NCBI GenBank assembly: GCA_001314655.1 | Contig: LJSF01000001.1 | Coordinates: forward strand, 162,034-226,033 | Direction: 5' to 3' | Source of the DNA: Rhodobacteraceae bacterium HLUCCA08 | GTDB lineage: Bacteria; Pseudomonadota; Alphaproteobacteria; Rhodobacterales; Rhodobacteraceae | Length of the DNA: 64,000 nt | Shown here: one piece after another, positions 19,325 through 27,340 of the stretch | Layout: the number at the start of each line of letters is the position of its first letter | How positions within the stretch are numbered: position 1 is the first letter of the stretch | The notes under the pieces: generated by a model | What the model was told of the DNA's origin: nothing | Database searches by the model: none | The model's input: only the letters and a program-made list of their open reading frames with translations | Position numbers and translations under genes: made by a program

Positions 19325-21148
19325 TCAGCCGGTGCCCGTGGCGGGAAAGATGCCGTGGGCGGTCTTGTCCCAGTAGAACGGCTTGCCGCCCAGTTCGATG
19401 ATCCCCTTCCAGGCGGCGAGCGCGCCCAGCGGGAAATAGACATGCAATGTCGGGGCCCATTTCGCCAGCCAGGTGCGGCCGGTCTCGCGCAGCGCCAGCC
19501 AGGATACCCACAGGCCAAGCAGTTCCGAGGCCAGGAACACGCCGCCCAGGGTCCAGAACATCCAGCCCGGCAGCAGCCCCGTCAGCGGATGCGGCAGGCC
19601 GAAGGCCACCAGCCAGAACGACCACAGCAGCGGCGCCAGCAGGAATTGCGACAGGCTGGCCAGGAAGATCAGCTGGACCCCGAAAAACCCCCAGCCGCCC
19701 AGGTCGCGCCAAAGCTGCGCGGGATTGCGCATGTGGACGGCATAGGTCAGCGCATAGCCCTTGATCCAGCGCGACCGCTGCTTGATCCAGGGCCAGGCGC
19801 GGCAATTGGCCTCTTCGCCGGTGGTGGTGGGGATCAGGTCGGTCCGGTAGCCGTGCCGGGCCAGGCGAATGCCCAGATCGGCATCCTCGGTCACGTTGTG
19901 GGCATCCCAGCCGCCGATCCGTTCCAGGACGTCGCGGCGAAAGAACAGGGTCGTCCCGCCCAGCGGCACCGGCAGGCCCAGCCGCGCCAGCCCCGGCAGC
20001 ATGATCCGGAACCAGGCGGCGTATTCGATGGCGAAACAGCGCGACAGCCAGTTGGTGCCGGCATTGTAGAACTCGAGCCGCCCCTGCAGGCAGGCGACCT
20101 GCGGATCGGCGGCGGCGAAGTGGCGGGCGACGATGCGCAGCTGGTCGGGCTCGGGCGCGTCCTCGGCATCATAGACCCCGATGATGGAGCCATGGGTGAA
20201 GCTGAGCGCGTAATTCAGCGCCCGCGGCTTGGTCCGCAGGGCGCCCACGGGCACGGTGATCACCCGCATCGTCGGCGGCAGGGCGGTGCGCGACAGGGTC
20301 GCGCTGGTGGTGACGTCGTCCTCTTCCAGGATCAGGCAGATATCCAGCCGATCGGCCGGGTAGTCGAGCCGTTGCAGATGCGCGACCAGGTGGTCGGCGA
20401 TGTCCTTTTCGCGCAGCAGCGGCACCAGGATCGAGATCGTCGGCAGGTGCAGCGGTTCGGGCAGCGGCGGCGCGGGGTGGCGCGCGGCGCGGCGCCGGGC
20501 CCGCAGATGCAGGATCGCCGCGGCCAGTTTGAGGGCCATGGTCAGGCCCAGGGTCAGCACCGCCCAGCCGGCCAGCACGGCCATGGTCATCGCCGGCCAG
20601 ACCAGGGCCAGCGCCCCGACGATGGCAAGGATCGCCAGCCCGATCCTGCGGGCACGGGGCGCGTTCCAGGTCCGGCAGGAATGGACGACGGGCGTGCGTT
20701 CCTCGGAATCGCGCATCAGGCCGGATGTGCAATGCCGGGCCAGGCAGGCCTGCAGCGTCGCCTCGTCCACCCGGCCCATGCGGATCGGTCCGAACAGGAC
20801 GCGCAGCATGTCGAGATGCTGGTGAAACCGCTCGGGGCGCGAGGTCAGCACGATCGTCTCGCCGCCCTGTCGGCGCCAGGGCAACAGCCCGTGGCGCAGG
20901 GCGGCCCGGTGCCCCATCCGAAGCAGCAGCCGCAGGTCGGGCTTGTCGCGCAGCGGGTCGACATGGGGCAGGGGCGGGGGCAGCGTCGCCAGGCGCCGGG
21001 CGGCGTCGTGCCGGCCCGCGGCGCGGGTGGCTTCGCGGCCGGCATCGCTCAGAACCTCGGCCACCGGCAGCGGCGTTGCCACGCGTGTTGCGAGGTCCGA
21101 TGACGCCGCCCGGGCGATCACCTCGGTATCCTTGTAGGCTAGCGGCAT
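19325..21148 (-). CDS. Membrane GT2 glycosyltransferase with N-terminal T2SSE_N-like domain
   Basis: A 607-residue processive GT2-type enzyme. After a 150-residue cytosolic N-terminal region come two membrane segments, then the catalytic domain with ISILVPLLREKD, the DXD region VYDAEDAPEPDQL, TEDADLGIRL and QRSRWIKG (the QxxRW motif). C-terminal membrane helices follow. The N-terminal region resembles the T2SSE/MshEN-like domain carried by NfrB-type glycosyltransferases; that match is from memory. It probably makes an exported polysaccharide, substrate unknown. The ATG at 21148 sits eight bases behind AGGAG; the upstream GTG at 21157 is too close to it. Confidence 0.85.
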   Translation of the reverse strand: MPLAYKDTEVIARAASSDLATRVATPLPVAEVLSDAGREATRAAGRHDAARRLATLPPPLPHVDPLRDKPDLRLLLRMGHRAALRHGLLPWRRQGGETIVLTSRPERFHQHLDMLRVLFGPIRMGRVDEATLQACLARHCTSGLMRDSEERTPVVHSCRTWNAPRARRIGLAILAIVGALALVWPAMTMAVLAGWAVLTLGLTMALKLAAAILHLRARRRAARHPAPPLPEPLHLPTISILVPLLREKDIADHLVAHLQRLDYPADRLDICLILEEDDVTTSATLSRTALPPTMRVITVPVGALRTKPRALNYALSFTHGSIIGVYDAEDAPEPDQLRIVARHFAAADPQVACLQGRLEFYNAGTNWLSRCFAIEYAAWFRIMLPGLARLGLPVPLGGTTLFFRRDVLERIGGWDAHNVTEDADLGIRLARHGYRTDLIPTTTGEEANCRAWPWIKQRSRWIKGYALTYAVHMRNPAQLWRDLGGWGFFGVQLIFLASLSQFLLAPLLWSFWLVAFGLPHPLTGLLPGWMFWTLGGVFLASELLGLWVSWLALRETGRTWLAKWAPTLHVYFPLGALAAWKGIIELGGKPFYWDKTAHGIFPATGTG

Positions 21149-21231
21149 CGGCGTCACTCCTGTCCCGCCGGACAGAGTGACGCGCCATGGTTAACGACTG
21201 GTTAAGGCCGGTGCCGCCGGGCGCGGGGACA

Positions 21232-22404
21232 TCAGCCCGGCTGCGCCCCCTGGCGGGTCGCCATGGCCGCGGCGAAGCGTTCGAACAGGTAATAGCTGTC
21301 CATCGGGCCGGGGCTGGCCTCGGGGTGATACTGGACGCTGAAGACCGGACGATCGGTCATCGCGATCCCGCAATTCGACCCGTCGAACAGCGACACATGG
21401 GTTTCGCTCACGCCGGCCGGCAGGGTCTGGCTGTCCACGGTGAAGCCGTGGTTCATCGAGGTGATCTCGACCTTGCCGGTGGTCAGGTCCTTGACCGGAT
21501 GGTTGGCGCCGTGATGGCCGTGGTTCATCTTGATCGTCCTGGCCCCCAGCGCGAGGGCCAGCATCTGGTGGCCCAGGCAGATGCCGAAGACCGGCAGGTC
21601 GGTCTTGTCGAGCACGGTCCGGATCATCGGTACCGCATAGGCGCCGGTCGCGGCCGGATCGCCGGGGCCGTTGGACAGGAACACACCGTCGGGCTCCAGC
21701 GCCAGCACATCCTCGGCCGTGGCGGTGGCGGGCAGGACGGTGACATCGCAGCCGGCACTGGCCAGGCAGCGCAGGATATTGCGCTTGGCGCCGTAATCGA
21801 CGGCGACGACCTTGTGTTTCGGGGCGTGCTGGCGGGCATAGCCTTCGGGCCAGGCCCAGCGCATCTCGTCCCAGCGGTAGCTTTGGGCGCAGGTGACGTC
21901 GCGCGCCAGGTCGAGCCCCTCGAGGCCGGAAAAGCCGCGCGCGGCGGCGACCAGGGCCTCGATGTCGAAATTGCCGTCGGGGTCATGGGCCAGGGCCACA
22001 TGCGGCGCGCCCTGCTGGCGGATCGCCCGGGTCAGGCGGCGGGTATCGACGCCGCCGATCCCGATCCGGCCGCGCCGGGCCAGCCAGTCGGTCAGCCGGT
22101 CGGTGGCGCGCCAGTTGCTGGGCTCGGTCGGATCCCATTTGACGACCATGCCGGCGGCGACCGGATCGGCGGTTTCGTCATCCTCGGGGGTGACGCCGGT
22201 ATTGCCGATATGGGGGAAGGTGAAGGTCACGACCTGGCCGGCATAGGAGGGATCGGTCATGATCTCCTGATAGCCGGTCATGGCGGTGTTGAAGCACAGT
22301 TCGGCCACGCGCTGCCCGGTGGCGCCGAAGCCGTGGCCGTGGAACAATGTGCCATCGGCCAGAACCAGGCAGGCGGTCGGTTTCGGGGTCTCCGGACGGG
22401 CCAT
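21232..22404 (-). CDS. carA: Carbamoyl-phosphate synthase small chain
   Basis: Glutaminase subunit feeding ammonia to CarB for arginine and pyrimidine synthesis. It has 390 residues. The N-terminal CPSase small-chain domain has LVLADGTLFHGHGFGA and FNTAMTGYQEIMTDPSYAGQ. The class I glutamine amidotransferase domain has FGICLGHQMLALALGA with the nucleophile Cys, then NHGFTVD and VQYHPEASPGP with the His/Glu pair. It is divergent from the YqeY gene, an arrangement common in alphaproteobacteria. carB is not in the window. Confidence 0.97.
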   Translation of the reverse strand: MARPETPKPTACLVLADGTLFHGHGFGATGQRVAELCFNTAMTGYQEIMTDPSYAGQVVTFTFPHIGNTGVTPEDDETADPVAAGMVVKWDPTEPSNWRATDRLTDWLARRGRIGIGGVDTRRLTRAIRQQGAPHVALAHDPDGNFDIEALVAAARGFSGLEGLDLARDVTCAQSYRWDEMRWAWPEGYARQHAPKHKVVAVDYGAKRNILRCLASAGCDVTVLPATATAEDVLALEPDGVFLSNGPGDPAATGAYAVPMIRTVLDKTDLPVFGICLGHQMLALALGARTIKMNHGHHGANHPVKDLTTGKVEITSMNHGFTVDSQTLPAGVSETHVSLFDGSNCGIAMTDRPVFSVQYHPEASPGPMDSYYLFERFAAAMATRQGAQPG

Positions 22405-22586
22405 GGCATGTTCTCCGATGTCGGCAAATTCGCCGCTGTCTAAGGCTGGCGCGACGAAGGGTCAAGGCCGCGACGGCCTATTGCGCTGACGTCGCGGAGG
22501 CTTCACACGCCCCCATTGTCTGTCCCCGCCCTGTTGGGGTATCGTGGGGTTTCGTGCCACCACTCACGGACGATCGGACACAGGAC

Positions 22587-23045
22587 ATGGGACTTCGCGA
22601 CAGGGTCAACACCGCCCTCAAGCAGGCGATGAAGGCCAGGGAGGCCGACCGTTTGTCGACCTTGCGGCTGATCAACGCCGCGATCAAGGACCGCGATATC
22701 GCCGCCCGCGGCGAGGGGGCCGAAGACGGGGTCGACGACACCGAGGTGCTGTCGATCCTGGGCAAGATGGTCAAGCAACGCCAGGAAAGCGCCCGCGCCT
22801 ACGAGGAAGGCGGGCGGCTGGAACTGGCGGAAAAGGAACGTTCCGAGATCGGGGTGATCGAGGAATTCCTGCCCCGGCAGCTGTCCGGGGCCGAGGCCGA
22901 GGCCGCCATCGACGCCGCCATCGCCGAGACCGGCGCCGAAAGCATCCGCGACATGGGCAAGGTGATGGGGGCGCTCAAGGCGCGCTATACCGGGCAGATG
23001 GATTTCGGAGCGGTCGGCCCTATGGTCAAGGACCGGTTGGGTTGA
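22587..23045 (+). CDS. GatB/YqeY domain protein
   Basis: A 152-residue all-helical protein of the YqeY family: LRDRVNTALKQAMKAREADRLSTLRLINAAIKDRD at the start, then SILGKMVKQRQESA, IEEFLPRQLS and DMGKVMGALKARYTGQMDFGAV. The domain resembles the tRNA-binding tail of GatB, and free-standing members are thought to touch tRNA or amidotransferase function, though the role is not established. The ATG at 22587 gives the standard start. It is followed 43 bases later by a DUF3008 gene. Confidence 0.93.
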   Translation: MGLRDRVNTALKQAMKAREADRLSTLRLINAAIKDRDIAARGEGAEDGVDDTEVLSILGKMVKQRQESARAYEEGGRLELAEKERSEIGVIEEFLPRQLSGAEAEAAIDAAIAETGAESIRDMGKVMGALKARYTGQMDFGAVGPMVKDRLG

Positions 23046-23088
23046 GACGTCCGGCATCGGGCCGGAGGCCCGACCGCCGGAGAACACG

Positions 23089-23277
23089 ATGAAAGCCACG
23101 TCCAAGGCTCAGCAACGCGCCGCGGGTGCGGCGCTGTCCGCCAAGCGCGGCGAGACCCGGGTCGGCGACCTGCAGGGCGCTGCGCGCGACATGTATGACA
23201 GCATGACCGAAGCGGAACTGGAAGAGATGGCCGGCACCGACAGGTCGGACCTGCCGGAGCGGCGCGACGACGCCTAG
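23089..23277 (+). CDS. DUF3008-family small protein
   Basis: A 62-residue protein starting KATSKAQQRAAGAALSAKRGE, followed by LQGAARDMYDSMTEAELEEMAGT, the recognisable DUF3008 sequence. It is small, basic at the N-terminus and acidic at the C-terminus. Function is unknown; relatives are often annotated as small conserved proteins of Rhizobiales and Rhodobacterales. An overlap of 4 bases with the stop of the convergent DUF2244 gene means the two transcripts are complementary at their ends. Confidence 0.85.
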   Translation: MKATSKAQQRAAGAALSAKRGETRVGDLQGAARDMYDSMTEAELEEMAGTDRSDLPERRDDA

Positions 23278-23780
23278 CGCGGATCGGTCAGACGCCGCAG
23301 CGCCGAGGTCAGTTCGTCATAAAGCGCCTTGCGTTCGTCCTCGGACAGGAAGGCGCCGATCTCGACCTCGCGCTCGCCGCCCTTGAGGGTGATGTAGAAA
23401 TCGACCGGGCCGCCGGTTTCGTGCAGACGGACGCTGACCCAATAGGGGTTGGCTTCCCAATCCCGGCGGTTGCCGCGCCGGTCGCGGCGGGTCAGGGTCA
23501 TGCGGTCGGGCCAGAGCCTCAGTTCCTCGAGGATCTCGCCGTCGCGATAGCTGCGCTCGATCGCGACCCAGAGCGCGCCGAGCACGACAACGAAGAACGG
23601 CAGCACCCCCCACAGGACCGGGGACCCGATCACCGACACAAGCGGCACCGCGACCAGGGTCGCGGTGATGCCGATGAAGGCGACGAAGTGCCGGCGCAGC
23701 AACGACCGGTAGGGCCACAGATGCAGCTCTGCCAGCGGGGCGCCGGCGTCCTTGGGGGTGTCGATCCATTCGCGGGGCAT
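23274..23780 (-). CDS. DUF2244 membrane protein
   Basis: A 168-residue protein with two adjacent membrane segments (residues about 33-75) and a cytosolic domain starting at IERSYRDGEILEELRLWPDRMTLTRRD. The DUF2244 family usually sits next to cytochrome oxidase genes in alphaproteobacteria, as here, 115 bases downstream of ctaD. A role in oxidase assembly or function is suggested by position only. A terminator and the 28-bp palindrome stand between it and ctaD, so it probably has its own promoter. Confidence 0.85.
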   Translation of the reverse strand: MPREWIDTPKDAGAPLAELHLWPYRSLLRRHFVAFIGITATLVAVPLVSVIGSPVLWGVLPFFVVVLGALWVAIERSYRDGEILEELRLWPDRMTLTRRDRRGNRRDWEANPYWVSVRLHETGGPVDFYITLKGGEREVEIGAFLSEDERKALYDELTSALRRLTDPR

Positions 23781-23806
23781 GGCCGAAATTCCGGACTTCT
23801 GGCGGG

Positions 23807-23834
23807 GCGAACAAAATTACGTAATTTTGTTCGC
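23807..23834. repeat. 28-bp perfect palindrome, copy 1
   Basis: GCGAACAAAATTAC is followed at once by its exact reverse complement. The inner 24 bases are identical to a second copy at 56430-56457. It is A/T-rich inside GC-rich DNA and lies between the ctaD terminator and the DUF2244 start. It could be a protein-binding site or a dispersed palindromic element; see findings. Confidence 0.9.
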
Positions 23835-23847
23835 GCCCCAACACGAA

Positions 23848-23871
23848 AGGGCCCCGCGTGAACGGGGCCCT
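23848..23871 (-). terminator. Hairpin terminator after ctaD
   Basis: A 9-bp stem AGGGCCCCG/CGGGGCCCT with loop CGTGAA begins 23 bases after the ctaD stop. The minus-strand tail is TTCGTGT, with only a short T-run. Confidence 0.65.
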
Positions 23872-23894
23872 CGGTCAGTCTTTGCGGGGGCACG

Positions 23895-25571
23895 CTAGTG
23901 TGCGTGACCCTTGTCCCACTCGCTTTGCTTGGGCAGCGTTTCGAACGTGTGTTCGGGCGGCGGCGAGGGCAGGGTCCATTCCAGGGTGTCGGCCCATTCG
24001 TTCCAGGGGTTCGGCTCGGTCGCGTTCCGGGGCGCCAGCAGCGTCCGGAACAGGATCACGATGAAGAACACGAAGGAGGCGAAGGCGACGAAGGCGCCGA
24101 TCGAGCTGACGTAGTTCCAGACCGCGTAATCGACCGGGTAGTCGATGAAGCGGCGCGGCATCGCCTGACGGCCCAGGAAGTGCTGCGGGAAGAAGGTCAG
24201 GTTGGCACCGATGAACATCGCCCAGAAATGCAGTTTCCCGGCCCATTCCGGCATCATCCTTCCCGCCATCTTGGGCAGGTAGAAATAGATGCCGGCAAAG
24301 ATGCCGAACACCGCACCCAGGCTCATCACGTAGTGGAAGTGGGCCACGACGTAATAGGTGTCGTGATAGGCCCGGTCGACGCCGGCCTGGGACAGCACGA
24401 TACCGGTCACGCCGCCCACGGTGAACAGGAACAGGAAGCCGAAGGCCCAGAGCATCGGGGTCTTGAACTCGATCGAGCCGCCCCACATCGTGGCGATCCA
24501 GCTGAACACCTTCACGCCCGTGGGCACCGCGATCACCATGGTGGCCAGCATGAAGTAGCTTTGCTGGGTCAGGGACATGCCGACGGTGTACATGTGGTGC
24601 GCCCAGACCACGAAGCCCAGCACCCCGATCGCGACCATGGCATAGACCATCGGCAGGTAGCCGAAGATCGGCTTGCGGCTGAAGGTGGCGATCACGTGGC
24701 TGATGATGCCGAAGGCCGGGATGACGATGATATAGACTTCCGGATGGCCGAAGAACCACAGGATGTGCTGGTAGAGCACCGGGTCGCCGCCACCGGCCGG
24801 ATCGAAGAAGGTGGTCTGGAAGTTGCGGTCCATCAGCAGCATGGTGATGGCGCCGGCCAGCACCGGCAGGGCCAGCAGGATCAGCCAGGCGGTGACGAAG
24901 ATCGACCAGGCGAAAAGCGGCACCTTGTGCAGCGTCATGCCGGGCGCGCGCATGTTCAGGAAGGTGGTGATCATGTTGATCGCGCCCAGGATCGAGCTGG
25001 CGCCGGACACGTGCACGGCGAAGATCGCCAGGTCCAGCGACATGCCCGCCTCGCGGGTCGACAGCGGCGGGTAGAGCACCCAGCCGACGCCGGACCCGGC
25101 CTGGCCGTTGCCGCCCGGGGCCAGCATCGAGGCCACGCCCAGCGCGACACCGGTCACGAACAGCCAGAACGACAGATTGTTGAGCCGCGGGAACGCCATG
25201 TCCGGGGCGCCGATCTGAAGCGGCATCAGGTAGTTGCCGAAGCCGCCGAACAGCGCCGGGATGACCACGAAGAACATCATCAGCACGCCGTGATAGGTGA
25301 TCATCACGTTCCACAGATGCCCGTTCGGGGTGCATTCCTCGGTCGAGGCGGCGGCGAAGAAACGCGCGCCCTCTTCGCACATGTACTGCACGCCGGGATG
25401 CATCAGCTCCATGCGCATGTAGATCGTGAACAGGACCGACAGGAACCCGACGAAGCCTGCGACGAACAGGTACAGGATGCCGATGTCCTTGTGGTTGGTG
25501 GACATGAACCACCGGGTGAAGAACCCGCGGTTGTCCTCGTGTTCGTGGCCATGGATGGCGGCGTCTGCCAT
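23895..25571 (-). CDS. ctaD: Cytochrome c oxidase subunit I (aa3-type)
   Basis: Catalytic subunit of the aa3 oxidase, 558 residues with twelve membrane helices, reducing O2 to water and pumping protons in the inner membrane. Visible ligands: the low-spin haem His in [10 protein letters not shown], the His-Tyr crosslink in GHPEVYI, the CuB pair in WAHHMYT, and the haem His residues in VAHFHYVMS. The YVG-type D and K channel residues lie in expected segments. subunits II and III are not adjacent, a common alphaproteobacterial arrangement. An FNR-type box lies 163 bases upstream. Confidence 0.98.
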   Translation of the reverse strand: MADAAIHGHEHEDNRGFFTRWFMSTNHKDIGILYLFVAGFVGFLSVLFTIYMRMELMHPGVQYMCEEGARFFAAASTEECTPNGHLWNVMITYHGVLMMFFVVIPALFGGFGNYLMPLQIGAPDMAFPRLNNLSFWLFVTGVALGVASMLAPGGNGQAGSGVGWVLYPPLSTREAGMSLDLAIFAVHVSGASSILGAINMITTFLNMRAPGMTLHKVPLFAWSIFVTAWLILLALPVLAGAITMLLMDRNFQTTFFDPAGGGDPVLYQHILWFFGHPEVYIIVIPAFGIISHVIATFSRKPIFGYLPMVYAMVAIGVLGFVVWAHHMYTVGMSLTQQSYFMLATMVIAVPTGVKVFSWIATMWGGSIEFKTPMLWAFGFLFLFTVGGVTGIVLSQAGVDRAYHDTYYVVAHFHYVMSLGAVFGIFAGIYFYLPKMAGRMMPEWAGKLHFWAMFIGANLTFFPQHFLGRQAMPRRFIDYPVDYAVWNYVSSIGAFVAFASFVFFIVILFRTLLAPRNATEPNPWNEWADTLEWTLPSPPPEHTFETLPKQSEWDKGHAH

Positions 25572-25665
25572 TGGGCTCTCCCCTAACCTTCGAGATTGGT
25601 CCGAGTCACAAGACGGACTCCGGATTGCGAATTGGTTCTAGACCGGGCGGGGGATGCGCGCAACA

Positions 25666-25689
25666 ACCCATGCAGGAGTGTGCATGGGT
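25666..25689. promoter_or_regulatory. Inverted repeat upstream of ctaD
   Basis: The arms CCCATGCA and TGCATGGG are separated by six bases, about 95 bases upstream of the ctaD ATG. The spacing and symmetry suit a dimeric regulator. No T-run follows, so it is unlikely to be a terminator for the upstream gene. The regulator is unknown. Confidence 0.4.
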
Positions 25690-25733
25690 AAAATCGGCGC
25701 GGTTACCTTCTAGGGCGCGGCCAGGCAGGGGCA

Positions 25734-25747
25734 TTGATCTGGATCAA
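25734..25747. promoter_or_regulatory. FNR/FnrL-type box upstream of ctaD
   Basis: TTGATCTGGATCAA is a perfect match to the FNR/FnrL consensus TTGAT-N4-ATCAA. It lies 163-176 bases upstream of the ctaD start and in no gene. Oxygen-dependent control of the high-oxygen oxidase by an FNR protein would fit, as activation or repression. The site could only serve ctaD, because the other neighbour is a gene end. Confidence 0.6.
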
Positions 25748-25797
25748 GTCGCACCGGGTGCGACGGAATGGCGCAGGCCGTTGCCGGCTGCCGGCGT

Positions 25798-26452
25798 TCA
25801 CCGCGCCGCCAGATCGGCGGCCAGGGCCCGCAGGATCGACTCGGTCGGCCGTTCCAGCCGGTCGCCGACGATCGCCGCCGGAAAGGCCAGGGTTTCGCCG
25901 GGCGGCAGGAGCGCCTCGGCCTGCAGTCGCGTGGCCATCGAGGCCTCGACCACCGCCTCGGCGCGCGACGGGTCGGACAGGCAGGCGTCGAAAGCCTCGA
26001 CGCTCAGCAGGTCGGGGCTCAGCAGCGCGCATGACGCGCTGCGACCGGTCCTCGGGGATGACCACGAAGCCGTTTTCGGGATGTGCGAAGGTGACGGTGC
26101 GCCAGGTCTCTTCGGTCAGCATCAGGCGGCGATGGGCCTCGACCGCGTCGGCTCTGCAGCCGATCAGCAGCGCGGCCCAGAGATCGCGGCGGTCCGTCAG
26201 GACGACATGCACGTCGAGTGCCAGCCGGCCCTCGGTCAGGGCGGCGTGCAGCTGCGCCGCCGCGTCGCGGGCGGTGGCCGGCATGTCGCCCTCGACCAGC
26301 GCGGCATGGAGGTCGACGCAATGCCCGCAGGTGACCAGCGACAGGACGGCATGGCGCTGCGCCGCGTCCTCGGCGCCATGGGTGACGGCGGGTCGGGCCA
26401 TCGCCGGGCCGGCCAGGCAGAGCGCGCCGAGCAGGGCGAGGGCGCGGATCAT
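25798..26452 (-). pseudogene. Thioredoxin-fold (DsbA-like) gene, single-base frameshift
   Basis: A signal peptide (IRALALLGALCLAGPAMA) leads into a thioredoxin-fold domain with a CGHC motif (LVTCGHCVDLH). The frame is natural up to about VVIPEDRS. It then turns to Arg/Pro-rich text, while the next frame continues sensibly from about 26040 with ALLSPDLLSVEAFDACLSDP, FPAAIVGDRL and the end RALAADLAAR at TGA 25798. One base too many in this read (or a true frameshift) separates the halves. The start overlaps the upstream paralogue's stop by 4 bases. If the shift is a read error, this is an intact protein of about 218 residues. Confidence 0.7.
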
Positions 26453-27240
26453 CCGGGCGCCCCCGGGATATCGAGCGGCCGGGTGCCGGTGCGCGGCACG
26501 TGGTCGGGATCGCCGGCGATGCGCGCGTCGAGATCCTGCATCCGCGCCGCGGGATAGGCCAGCCTGTCGCGGCGATAGGCGGCGTCGTCGATCCGCAGCG
26601 CCGCGCGCAGGGCCTCGACGATCGCGTCGCGCCCGTCGACCCTGGTGCCGTTGACGAAGGCCATGGGCGGGTCGACCCTGCCGTAGTCGTCGGTGACGGC
26701 GCCGAAATGGCCCATCACCTGCTGGCCGGTCTGCTGGTCGCGCGGGCAGGCCAGCAAGGCCCCGGGCGACAGCAGGTCGGGGGGCGGGACCGGGGTCAGG
26801 ATCGCCTCGAACTCGGCCCGGGACATGTCGATCGGCGCCCCGGTCGTGGGGTGGGGGAAGACGAACCAGGCATCGGGTTCCGAGGACAGCCGGCGCATCG
26901 TTTCGCCGGGCGCGCTGCTGCAGCGGGCCAGAAGATCACCGACCAGATCGGCCTGGGTTTCGATCCGGGACCGCCAGACCACGTGCAACCGGCCGTCTTC
27001 CAGCGCCAGGGCGACGGGCGAGGCGCGCGCGCCCTCCAGCAGGCCCGGATCGAAAAGCAGGGCGAACAGGTCGTGGCACTCGGGGCAACCGGCATTGGCG
27101 ACCAGGGCCAGCTGCACCGGGGCCTGCGGGTTGCCGATGCGGATCGCGCCGTGGCGGTCGGCATCCTGCGCCGCGACGGGGGCGGCGCACACGGCAGCGG
27201 CAAGGCAAAGAGCGCAAAGCACAACGGGCTTTCGGTGCAA
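26449..27240 (-). CDS. Secreted thioredoxin-fold protein (DsbA-like)
   Basis: A 263-residue exported protein with a signal peptide (VVLCALCLAAAVCAAPVAAQ) and a thioredoxin-like domain with a CPEC redox motif (NAGCPECHDLF, about residues 53-63). Further on are DLLSPGALLACPRD and PPMAFVNGTRV, a cis-Pro-type loop. It resembles the frameshifted gene that follows and overlaps it by 4 bases, so they form a two-gene unit. Periplasmic disulfide chemistry is the likely role, perhaps for oxidase copper sites given the neighbouring ctaD, but that is only context. Confidence 0.65.
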   Translation of the reverse strand: MHRKPVVLCALCLAAAVCAAPVAAQDADRHGAIRIGNPQAPVQLALVANAGCPECHDLFALLFDPGLLEGARASPVALALEDGRLHVVWRSRIETQADLVGDLLARCSSAPGETMRRLSSEPDAWFVFPHPTTGAPIDMSRAEFEAILTPVPPPDLLSPGALLACPRDQQTGQQVMGHFGAVTDDYGRVDPPMAFVNGTRVDGRDAIVEALRAALRIDDAAYRRDRLAYPAARMQDLDARIAGDPDHVPRTGTRPLDIPGAPG

Positions 27241-27293
27241 TGGGGGCAGCCCAGGCCGGCCCCGTCGCGGCGGTCAACGGGGCGGAAACGAAA

Positions 27294-27320
27294 GCAGGCC
27301 GCGCGAGGGGCGCGGCCTGC
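27294..27320 (-). terminator. Terminator of phoX
   Basis: A 10-bp stem GCAGGCCGCG/CGCGGCCTGC with a 7-base loop is followed on the minus strand by TTTCGTTTCC. It starts 20 bases after the phoX stop. Confidence 0.8.
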
Positions 27321-27340
27321 AGTGTCCTTTGGCGCCGACC

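Noticed and set aside
25703..25797. Minus-strand reading frame extending the thioredoxin gene to 25703
   Set aside because: Belongs to the frame after the apparent shift; the natural frame ends at the TGA at 25798.
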